Below, piece by piece: positions 17,811 through 34,500 of a stretch of DNA of 64,000 nt. Origin of the DNA: Balanoglossus misakiensis. Lineage: Eukaryota; Hemichordata. How positions within the stretch are numbered: position 1 is the first letter of the stretch; each line of letters starts with the position of its first letter. The translations under genes were made by a program, and so were the position numbers. Location of the stretch: the NCBI GenBank assembly GCA_040954595.2, contig CM082581.2:7502001-7566000 (forward strand), read 5' to 3'. The notes beneath the pieces are model-generated. The model did not search any database. It was not told the DNA's origin and was given only the letters and a program-made list of their open reading frames with translations.

Positions 17811-17901
17811 AACCCTACCACCCCCAGTTTCCTCTGTAGAGGTCCAACTTTACCACAGAAAACAATGGGTCTGGACTCAACCATGGTGGTGAAAGGGTTA
17901 A
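17811..17901. mobile_element. MITE-like element, copy B
   Basis: Left end AACCCTACCACCCCCAG, right end GGTGGTGAAAGGGTTAA. The inside shares TTTCCTCTGTAGAGGTCC, CAGAAAACA and GGACTCAACCATGG with other copies. No coding capacity; a non-autonomous DNA transposon is the simplest reading. Confidence 0.6.
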
Positions 17902-17950
17902 GCTAAGTTTCTATATAGTGGTTTGCTATGTAAGAGTTTTCAACCCGTCA

Positions 17951-18118
17951 GTGATTCAAGCAGATGGGCATCTGGGTGTCGCGACCAGCGTCCGCGCCAT
18001 CAGCGTCGGCTTTGTCAAAAACGGACGGCAGGGTCTCTATGTAAGCGGTGAAGGAGTCCCAGTAGTCGGACACGGCGTCCAGGATCGGGGTGGTCTCCTC
18101 TCTGGACAAGCACGGTGA
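17951..18118 (-). CDS. Orphan terminal coding exon of an unrecognised gene (partial)
   Basis: On the minus strand a splice acceptor (polypyrimidine tract then TTGTCCAG) near 18118 is followed by an open frame with strongly GC-ending codons, unlike the AT-rich surroundings. It reads EETTPILDAVSDYWDSFTAY, then IETLPSVFDKADADGADAG, and ends in a short tail CLNH and a stop at about 17948. The first part looks like an amphipathic helix. I do not recognise the family. Upstream exons were not found with confidence; a 27-bp candidate flanked by CAG and GTAAAC on the minus strand lies near 18560-18586. It could also be a processed or decayed fragment. It lies downstream of ZFYVE27 on the same strand, but protrudin closes properly at 20095. 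Confidence 0.3.
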
Positions 18119-18239
18119 AAGCGGAGGCAGCAGAGATAAAGGCAAAGAAGAGAAAAAAGGATGAGACACGTTCAGCTGAAATGGTGGCAGACAGAGACAC
18201 TGAAGAAATATGTGTGAAGAAACCTCAAGAGAGGTAAGG

Positions 18240-20094
18240 AAATTATAGTTTACAAAAACCGAGACAGCATTCACTAAACAATACTGACCATGTCTACAGA
18301 CGTATACGCATGCCAGCTCGCATGCAGAAGGGTACACTGAGCGACAACCGTTATCTTCACAAATCACAAGTGGGACAGGCTGGGATGGATTGGTGGGTAG
18401 GTATCATACGGTGTTGGTGGAAAAGAAGTATGAAACTGATCAATTTTTGTTCTCATAGCTGGATATTATCATAGCACTTCTCAATATTTTCTAAAGGGAA
18501 AAGGTGAAGATTTACCAAGAGGAAAGGTGCATACTACCTTACAAAAGTATCAGGGAGGTTTACCTTCAAAGCGACGCCATTCAGGACTGGCTGATGACAA
18601 AAACATACACTACGCAGGAAAACAAGTCCAAGATTTTTTTGCCAACACATCGAAAATGGCATGCATGACATATAAGTTGTGCTACATTGTTCCTTACCAC
18701 CCGAAAGACTAGGTGAGAATCCTAGCTACAAGCCCAGCCACCGACACCATCAAGCAGAACTCTAAGTCTCCGGATAAAAGGTTATTTGCAGCCAAATCAG
18801 AGAAAATACTAATCTTTGTATCGTGCGAATAGGGTGTTGAGTTCTCGTGTTATAGAATATCCATTGTAACCTTTGAACCACCACAATTAGCTTTATGTAG
18901 TTTTTGATAAGATCCATGCACATGGAATCAAAATTTATGAACGACTCACGAAGTGAGAACTCAATACCCCATTACACACAGCATGCTCATGATACCAGAG
19001 ATGTTGTCTGAAAATACAATAAATTCCCTGTGATGAAAATGAAGATGTTACAATTTCACTTGAAAATTTGATCAAAACACAGTTTTATATCCTATGGTTG
19101 GATCTATGTACACACACGAAGACATGATTATATTAGTAAGACAACCGCAATCTGGCTACCCTGTGTATCGTTCATCAAAAAGCTTTTTTTAGGCTTCTTC
19201 ACAGATTAAGAAGCAGTACCTTGGAGTAGATCCCCATTTTTCACTGGAAATCATCACTTTAAAAGGTCTTTTCATGAACTTGAAAAGACAAAATACTGTG
19301 CCCAGATTACACAAAATATCTTTGCAAGTCTCGATAGTACACTTTGTATACACACATATCCATCAGCTTTACATTTTATAATAAATTACATCAACAACCC
19401 CCTCCCCCCCCCCCAAAAAAAAAACCCCAACAACTATTAGTTATTTTTAAAAATTGACAATAAAAAATTAAAGTAAATTCGGATAAAACAATACAAACAT
19501 AGAAAGCACATATGAATCACAAATTATATGTAAATATTCTGGAGTAAAGACAAACTGTACTGTAATGACATTATACTTTGTTCATGATTGTCACAAGTTC
19601 CTATCACTGAAATAATGATGAATTTGTATGCAGTGCTAATTTTGATTCATAATTTATATTATGTCACACTATCAAACGCTTGTATAGTATACGTAATGCA
19701 GTGCTGGACACACAAAGCTGTATTTTACATCACTAGAGATAATTCACTTCATTACTCTGCGATATTAGTCAATAAACTGTCAAAGCTCAGACTTCACTTT
19801 GCTAGTAAAAGTACAGTAAGTTGAAATTTGAATTTTCCCCTTCTATTCAGGGAAAAGTCTAAATGTCGTCATATATGGAATGTCACTTCATAAATATTCA
19901 AGCATTCAAATCTCTGATAAATAATTAATGTAAATTACATGCGCCACATGTGTCAATCAATCTATCAATCAATCAATCTAACTAACTAACTAATGAATGC
20001 TATTTGGTAGCAGCAGCTAGACATTGACCATTTGTATGTGTGTGCGTCCTGAGCGCTGGGGGGTCTATTGCACATGCCGTAAGAAAATAGCTTG
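18240..20094. other. Gap between orphan exon and ZFYVE27, no gene seen
   Basis: AT-rich DNA with no convincing exon. It may include the ZFYVE27 3' UTR on the minus strand, but I found no clear AATAAA on that strand close to the stop. Short C and A runs occur near 19400-19425. Confidence 0.4.
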
Positions 20095-23000
20095 TCACCT
20101 GGCCATTGGAATATCATCTCCTACCAGAGAACTGTAGCAACTGTTGCAGACAAGCTCTTTCTCAGTGTGAGCTGCTGGGGCTGCAATGAAACATGACGCA
20201 GGTGTTTATTTCATGAAAATTGTGTCTTCAGTGGGACAAACAACACAAGCAGGGTCTCTCGCATGAACATGGACCACTTACCTGTTGCCCCGAAGACTGA
20301 TCTTGGAACTTTCTTATTGCAACATTTGGAACAAAAGTGGTTACCACAGTGCCTGCAATATCTCTGCGAAGAAGAAAGTACAATTTTCCATCACTGTCAG
20401 AGCCAAAAGTAGGGAATAGTGTATTAACATGATGTGCAGTCTTTACAAAGATCAGCCATTCATCTGATGTGTAAAACTTGACCCGGTATTTGCTACTCAA
20501 ACCCAAATTCACTGCCATGTGAGAAACTTGACACCACATCACGACACACTCACCCTCCTTTTCAGAAGCGTTGTGAAGGTGACATTGCAATTACTGCACG
20601 TCCCGCTGTTAAGTTTTTTGCGCCTTTGATTAAACTCCTTCAATCTCTCCACCATGCCCGGCTTGCCCGCCACCTTGGATGAGTCCAGATCTTTCGTCAG
20701 ATCGAGATCAGACACGTCTTCCTCTGGCTGTGGTGAGAAAGAAATGAAAAAGGCACGTTTTACCCAGAAACAACATGCAAATTTCCCATTTGAAAAGGCT
20801 ATGAAACAATCCGATGCACAATCTATGCCGACTTTCCATTGCATGGTACGTGTATCATGGCATTTGCATTTTCAGACCACTCTAGAAACATTTGCTTTTC
20901 TCTTCTGTATTTGTTAGGCAGCATGGGTAACTCCAGCATATGATTGGGTGGTAAACAGTTCTTGATGAAACATCTTCACTCAAACATGCTGGCCTAATTT
21001 CCAATATCTGAATATGTCTAGTAAATGTATTCGTGGGATAAGATGATAACCATTAAAGTATACTGCCTTTGTTGGGGTTAGTCAACTCTGAAATGTGTTA
21101 GTGTGACATTTATCCTCAGCATAGCATATGCAACATGAGGCATTTTTTAAAACTTACATCAAAATTGTTAAAGTGAACATCTTCCGGTGCCCTTTCAGAG
21201 TCAGAATCAGAGGCAATGGAGTTAATTTTCAGAGCCGGCACCTATAAACAAGAGTGATGGAAAGCTGATGATGACCAATACAATGAGCATACCACTAATT
21301 TAGACACACACAGACTATTTTTTACTCAACATCTCACTAGCCCCCGTAGCACACAATGTAACCTTGCTTTATAAGCAAAGCAAAATATACTACCCAGCAG
21401 CGAGCTAATCAACCACCTTCAGCTGAAGGAAGCCCTCATTCAAAAATGGGGTCCAATGGGTTTGGACTAAACCATGGCGGTGAAAGGGATAAATTTGAAA
21501 CTTATCCATCAGCACAGTGGATTTTAGAATCACCCACACAACGTGTCGCTTCTCACCTCTGCTTTCAAATCCACTTTAGCGTTTAGTTCCTGGCGGGACA
21601 AGTTCCTTCTGCTGAAGCTGCGCGAGATTCGAGTACCTTTGGATGAGACTATTTTCCACAACTTGCCGTTGGATAGGAAGAGGACGTTGACAGCTGCAGT
21701 TGCCGTCCAGAAAACAGGGAAGTAGTACAGGCTGAGTGCTGCCGACGTCCATCCCACGTAAAACCTTTTGTGGTGAAAGCAAATGTAAAAACCTGAATTA
21801 TTTGCACTTGACGGTGTTACACAATTATGAAAATGAATTGGCAGAATATGGCCATATATGTTCTTCTTTTAAATGAGGCAATAGACTCGCTTATGCTTGA
21901 TTTTGTCCAATACACCATACATGGATTGGAGCCATCATCCATACATGGCCATATTTTGTGAATAACCCTATAACAATATGAACGTAACTTACTATAGGAA
22001 GTGACGTTCAGAAAAATATGATTTCACTTCATCCCTTTAAATGAACAGCAATTTATAAATACACAACAATGGGATTGTACCAAAGTGAGTCTGTATGTAT
22101 AACATATCTACAATAACAATACTTACAATGTTGACACATAGAGACTGCGCCAAAGTAGGACATCATAAATAGAATTCAGTGTTTGACAAGTTAAAATCAC
22201 CGCCCGTCTCAAATCGAGAATGAACTCTCTGTACTGCGATAAAGCCAGTTTCACTTCCCACTCCTCCTGCTCTTGCACATCCTGTTGTGTCGTGGTCAGC
22301 AGCCGCACTGCCACCGAGGGCTGCATTATGCCTTTGTCTCCCGGCGTGTGTCTGGATCTTCTGGAGAGAAAGCCCAGGCTGGCCAAGGCTAGTATGAAGA
22401 GTAGAACGGCACTAAGGAGATGACCTAGAGTAAGGAGAGAGAAGCTAATTTTAGCCAAGAACCACTGTTGGCTTATTACAGAGAGTACTGAATTGAATGA
22501 AATGATAGGACATATCTAATGAATAAAATAACATTGCAGACACAACCATAAGTCACTCATAAGAGACACATTTTCATTGAATACGCACCTTTCGTTGTTG
22601 TGACACAAAGTAAATTACAAAGCACCCAGCAAAGAATTGTCAATGCAGGAAACTCCCAGCTAAAACAAGAAAGGCAGAGAATACTACTTATTAAGTCAGA
22701 TTTGAACCATTCATTCAAATTTGCAAGCTACCAAACAGTGTCTTGTATGAAACATTATAAATGGGCTACCAGTGTGGTCACTTTTCTTAACATCTCCCCC
22801 CCCATGTCAGCAAACGTATACATAGCTCTGGACTTATGCGCTGTTTGGGTCTACGCTGGGACGGAGAGCAGCGTAGACCCAAACAGCGCATAAGTCCAGA
22901 GCTAACGTATACATATCATAATCATTACCTTAAAATGTAGGACACTGTCTTTATGAACTGCACCACTGGTTCAGATAGCGCTTCTAAACTCCTGACATTG

Positions 23001-23146
23001 TTTATAAGCAACCCTACGTCACATTTTCCCATCGGTTTATACGTTTCCCTCGGTTCATCGTCACAATTCGCTGAAGTCGACGACGACACTTCGGTAGCAC
23101 TGCTGCTTCCCATAACAGCTTCTGCAGGCGTCGGCTCGTTGGCCAT
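20095..23146 (-). CDS. ZFYVE27: Protrudin (ZFYVE27), FYVE-type ER membrane protein (8 exons, 406 aa)
   Basis: Protrudin is an ER-shaping protein that promotes kinesin-dependent endosome transport and neurite outgrowth. Exons in transcript order: 23146-22929, 22659-22589, 22424-22127, 21764-21557, 21241-21158, 20727-20554, 20363-20282, 20180-20095. The frame is 406 aa (human 411). Seen: a variable N-terminus; two hydrophobic segments encoded across exons 2-3 (LTILCWVLCNLLCV and LLSAVLLFILALASLGFL); a further hydrophobic segment in exon 4 (AALSLYYFPVFWTATAAVNV); an acidic linker; and a C-terminal FYVE-like finger with eight cysteines at 337, 340, 354, 357, 362, 365, 390 and 393. As in known protrudins, the basic signature is RRRYCRHCG rather than the classical RR/KHHCR, so PI3P specificity is not assured. 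I see no clear FFAT motif in the linker; vertebrate protrudin has one. The start is the first ATG of exon 1. Confidence 0.92.
21449..21492. mobile_element. MITE-like element, partial copy F (ZFYVE27 intron 4)
   Basis: Only the right half is recognisable: GGTTTGGACTAAACCATGG then CGGTGAAAGGGATAAA. It matches the right ends of copies B and C. The left half is lost or diverged. Confidence 0.4.
22813..22914. mobile_element. Foldback insertion: perfect 35-bp-arm hairpin with 11-bp direct repeats
   Basis: Arms 22824-22858 and 22869-22903 are exact reverse complements, beginning AGCTCTGGACTTATGCGCTG, around a 10-base loop (GGACGGAGAG). AACGTATACAT occurs immediately on both sides, at 22813-22823 and 22904-22914, in direct orientation. 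This is the arrangement left by insertion of a foldback element with target-site duplication. It sits in intron 1 of ZFYVE27. Arm identity and the intact duplication suggest a recent event. An RNA copy would form a strong pre-miRNA-sized stem. Confidence 0.8.
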
Positions 23147-24521
23147 ACCACAGACTCCTAGCAGTAGACAGACATATGAGACACCAAGATAACGAGAAAT
23201 ATCGTGACTCTAAGCAAATTTCATTTGAAACATCTCGAAGAACCCCGGCACATCTACATCAAGAGCAATGAAAACATCCGTGTAGCTTCTCAGAGACTTT
23301 TATCGGCCATTTTGGATGTTGGCTTCTGGGATGGAGAGAGGTTGACCTTTTGTGAGGTCACCGAAGGTCATTGAACTATCGTGTTTCTTCAGAAGACAAT
23401 ACATGTACCTGGCAGATATGGTTGAGGGCGCTTTCAGCAGCAAATATGCTGGGGGAGGGGGGGGGGTTTGTCTGCACAGATTTGAAGCAGACGTCATTGA
23501 ACTGAACGAATCTCGAAACGCTGCCTTGCAGGTGTGTTCGTTAATCATTATTATATTATACCAGTATATTGATGGTGTAAATCACGCTATTTGATTGGTC
23601 GAGACACGACACGTGACCGTGATATATTAGCCATATACCACAGTCATATATCATAGTCAAAGAAAATGCCTTTTTAAAATGTTTTAAGCAAAGTTTCAAT
23701 ATACTGGCATAATATAATAGCAATAAAACACCCCCAGCCATGGTATACCACTCGATTTTGACCAGTTCAACTCCAGATACGCACTCGCTATCGCTCGTGC
23801 GTATATGTCGTGAACTGGTCAAAATCTCGTGGTATACCATGGCTGGGGGTGTTTTATTGCTTAATTTGATCATGTTTGTTATTGTAGCACTGTACGAGTT
23901 TCTCCCCTTCAAGTTCAACCATTACAAGTGCCTTGTGAGAGTGGCGTCGTTTCATGCGAAGGGGGTGGGGGTGACCAGGTTGGGTGGGGGGGGGAGGGTC
24001 GAGGGAGTAAAATGATCACTCTGCTAGTATAAAGAGGGTGTGAATCCCTATACCCCTCACTAGTGAATATGACTGATTTATGTGACACAACGTCCTTGAG
24101 CTGGGAGGGGGGGGGTGTAATGCAAAATACGTTGTACATAGCAGGGGGGGGGGGGGGTGGCTTACATCCCATGCAATGAACCAAACAAACAAACATAAAC
24201 ACGCACACATACAGTCTGGTAGATGTAGCAACAGCAAATTTGATCTCAACACCTACCGGGTAAGTTCAGATCATTTGCTCCACCCCACCCCACCCCCAGG
24301 ATGGCAAAATCTGCATATTCATGACAGTCACATATGTGCGGATATATATAAGATACTTTCAGCGACTAACTTATACTATATCAGTTTTTAAATAGGACAA
24401 TTTGGTAATTACCATGGTATAATGACCTAGTATACGGTATACGGGTATAACTACTTTTCATTCCTAATTTATCGTCAGATTTTTCTGCACAAGCAACACA
24501 TATTGGTTAGCATTGATCCAC
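23147..24521. other. Divergent spacer between ZFYVE27 and the alpha-glucosidase gene
   Basis: 1375 bp between outward-facing start codons, so promoters of both genes are expected here. It contains the 141-bp palindrome at 23720-23860 and several G-rich runs (about 23453-23467, 24107-24116, 24143-24157). No coding exon was recognised. Confidence 0.5.
23720..23860. mobile_element. 141-bp imperfect palindrome, MITE-like
   Basis: The ends are exact inverted repeats for over 30 bp, beginning GCAATAAAACACCCCCAGCC and continuing through CATGGTATACCA. The rest of each ~68-bp arm (containing TTTTGACCAGTTCA and TACGCAC) pairs with a few mismatches. There is no obvious target duplication and no coding capacity. 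The shape suggests a non-autonomous DNA transposon, older than the hairpin at 22824. Confidence 0.7.
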
Positions 24522-30752
<6,231 letters not shown>

Positions 30753-31589
30753 ACCGTTGTGGTCTTTTCGCTTGTTTTACACCAGTGAAATTGGAGAGAG
30801 AGATGACAGTTTTATGAATAGTACACGTACGTGCAGTCAACACTTGGTTAAGGGAGGGTGGCTGTGACTTTTGAGTACATGTATTTGTTTTCAAAAGTTG
30901 TCTTATGTTATTTAATAACTGTAAGTAAATAAATGAAAGGTTTGGAGGCAAATCTTTTGTCTTAAACTGTCCACAAGGCGAAATCGTTCACTGAATATAT
31001 TAACTTGAACTGGTGAAAAAATTGATGTGGTCTAATATAACATGAGGCAGTGTTCAGAATTAGTAAAAGCATGTGTCATTTTAACGATGAAGTTTATTCT
31101 GTAAGTTGCAAATAAAACACGGAAGAAAATTATAACTGGTCTGGCGTTCCATTCACTTTTGTCTCCATTTGCTAACTTTCATATGAACGATATCCTTGCA
31201 TGTTGTGCGCAAAACGTTGACGTGAAATGTCGTCACGAATAGCGCCCTCTTTAGTTTGACAAAATTTTAAAATGGGACTATGATGGTGTGACTTCTATGT
31301 ACATGAACTTGAGCAGGGAGTTAAATATATATATTTTGTTTCATGTAATCACCGATTACTCAACATGATTTATTCGAAGATAAAGGTCAACCCACCGACC
31401 AGAATGCCACGGACATTTACCATTACTTTTATCATCAAACCTGTTTGGACAAAGTTCACAACCATTGGTTCACATTCAAGTTCACTGTATGCTATACTAG
31501 CCAAACTGTATGCAAGATCACAGTTCGATGACATAGGCCTACTAGTACATTGATCGACATATACCGACACATTTTCCCCGCTGACCACG
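30753..31589. other. 3' UTR of the glucosidase gene and promoter region of the reductase
   Basis: Tandem genes on the same strand. AATAAA hexamers at 30928-30933 and 31111-31116 are candidate poly(A) signals of the upstream gene. The remaining ~470 bp should hold the promoter and 5' UTR of the aldo-keto reductase; no clear TATA box was identified. Confidence 0.45.
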
Positions 31590-34500
31590 ATGGTGGAGAC
31601 GGTTAAACTTGCCAGTGGTGGACTGATGCCACAACTGGGTCTGGGCACCTGGCAGGTAAGTTAGTCGATACACTGTATTGTTCAAACAAGAAGCAAACGT
31701 CTACTCCAAGCCACAAGAAGAAAAACAACGCACCCGTTGCACGTACAGTGAAAACTGTCTTAATATATAAAGGCACGTAATATATCACCTCGAGAAGTTT
31801 TTTGAAAGATTTAGAGTTTGAATAAGGTTTTTATAATTCAGATTGTAGAACTTGAAATGCTTAAAGGTACATGAGCTGCAACTGGATAAAAAATTAAAGT
31901 TTTAAATAATCTCATATATGCTTTTAATTATGTCTATTAAATGCTATTTCATGATAATATATCAAGCTCAACACTTATTTATGACAAAATGGCCAAAAAT
32001 TAAAGAAAAACGAAAATTCCTGCAATTTTTAAAAAAGTGCAATATTGCAATGAAAAATGAAAATCTGATGTCTCAGTGGTGTACATTTTACTTCCATGAG
32101 CTCAAGTGGATGAGATCATGTTTTGTTTATGAAGTTTCACAACCGGAAATGCGACATTTTCATTGTTTCTTGCATTTTCCCACGGTGGCGGCCATAATCG
32201 CTTGCGGCAAAGCTTTATTATTTATCTGGTTAAAACTTGAGAAGTTGAGAAGGGGCTGCAAAAAACGGGCCGGAAGTGCCACGTCAGCTTCACCGAAAGA
32301 AATTTGTATATCAGAGAGATTAATGCACAAGAAGATAAGCACGTCAGTTTATCGCCAGTTTCCACTTAAACAAACGTCTCCAAAAACACGGGGCGGGACC
32401 ACGTCCAGTTTCTGCAAGATTAAATTGTGTTCTTTGCCCTGGATATTTGCACTTTGCAGTCTGCTCCTGGAGAAGTCTTTCAAGCCGTGAAGAGCGCCAT
32501 CAACATCGGGTATCGCCACCTTGACTGCGCCTTTGTCTACAAAAACGAACATGAGATAGGCAATGCTCTTTCTGAGAAGTTTCGTGATGGTACCATCAGA
32601 AGAGAAGATATTTTCATAACAAGTAAAGTAAGATTTCAAATATGTCAATACTTAATACAAAAATATCCATAATCTATGACTTTGTTATAATAACTCTAAA
32701 TATTCTCTTGAAATATCTCCAATTCTTCGATATCAAATGACGTCAGACTCGCTCAGGCGGCAGTTACGTTCGCAGTCAAATTTCCAGATGACGGGCAACT
32801 TCAGCAACGTTGACTTAAGTGGTGCAGACAAAGACTGCAGACGAAATGCAATGAGGCTGCATGATGAGGCAGCATACCTGATACATGTTATGCGTTTGGC
32901 GGCTCTAATAAGAACCTTGGTGATAATTGTTAATTTTTAATGAGAAATTATCATCACATCGACTGAAAATAAGACTTTGTCAGCTAGAACCTTGAGTAGT
33001 TTTGACTTTGTAGGGTGTAAAACGTAAGAACCACGGTTTTTCGGTAAGATCCACGGCTATGCATAAAATGCCTATTTAAGAACCTTGGTGATTTCGGAGA
33101 GATAAATTACGATAATTGTTAATTTTAATGAGAAATTATCATCACATCGACTGAAAATAAGACTTTGTCAGCTAGAACCTCGAGTAGTTTTGACTTTGTA
33201 GGGTGTAAAACGTAAGAACCACGATTTTTCGGTAAGAACCACGGCTATGCATGAAAATGCCTATTTTTAAAAGTAAAAACATACTCGGAAAAACTTTTAC
33301 TGGATGCCGAAATATTGCTTGCCCGTCATATGAAAATGACAACGCCGTGGGGCACATGGCCATCTCGCGTGATTGATAGTAAAGAATAGCAATACATTAT
33401 TATCTATTTCCTCAACAGTTATGGGTGACCTATTTACGTCCGGAGCTAGTAAGAGAGGGATGTGTGAAGACACTAAGCAACTTAAAACTGGAATATTTAG
33501 ATCTCTACTTGATTCATGCACCAACAGCATTGAAGGTGAATTCTCAGTGCGTCTGTTGTATTTTGATGTGATATCTGTCTAAAATTAACTGAAAGCTTGA
33601 TGCATTATATTTTTGTTGTTGTTGATAGCTATCAAGACTCCTTCAATCACGTCTACCGGACGAATTATGGATTTAGCATGCATGTTCTTAGGCAGACAAC
33701 AAACAAACATCTTTTCTAACACACCGTCATTGCAAGAGCTGCCACTTTTGCATTATTTTCACAACTATTTACTTTCCAACTTAGATTGGTCGATCTAAAT
33801 AAGCTTACTGATATATATGCATGAAGATCTTACCAACGCCCAATTCTGGCTGCATGTATGTTGCAATTTGAACAAGTGATATTAAACGGGTGCCCCACCC
33901 ATTTAATCTGCCTCATTCAAAGAGTCCACAACTATTGTGGTATGCATCACCAAGATATCATGACACGTTGATACAAATAAATGTGATGTGTGGCTTAGCC
34001 TAATGGTGAGGATTTGGAAGGATATGGAGAAGATATGAAGTATTTTATTGTAGGAAAAAATGTGTGAAATTTGGCTGTTCGTGGGGCTTTTAGGTTAGTT
34101 CCAATTTAAACAAGACAGTAACAATACTGGTAATTTGACAGTAAACTGTTACTGTGTTGTAAAATATACCACTATCTTCCCAGCCTAGTGAGGCCATCCT
34201 GCCAATGAATGATTCTGGGGAGGTTCTTATTGATGACGTCGACTACGTTGATACTTGGAAGGTAAGTTTATACATGTATTGACGCATTCAACTACTCAAA
34301 TGTAATAGTCAGGCCTGTTATCAGACATCCAAAACCTTCATAAAATGACTGTAGTATAATGCATGTTGTCAATGTCAAGAACTTCGTTTTGAGAAATTTG
34401 GTTTCGTTTTCCAGTAATTGTTTAATACCCCCCCAAAAAAAAAAAAAATAATAAGTAGCCAGTAGCCGAACACTACACAACCTTGTGTGTGGCTGAACTC

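Noticed and set aside
18000-20095. Orphan exon near 18 kb as the last exon of protrudin
   Set aside because: Protrudin's final FYVE cysteine pair (C390, C393) and stop codon are encoded at 20180-20095 with correct phase, so the gene closes there.
31918-32490. 190-codon open frame on + strand
   Set aside because: It lies mostly in reductase intron 1, has intron-like AT-rich composition, resembles no family and overlaps reductase exon 2 in a different frame.
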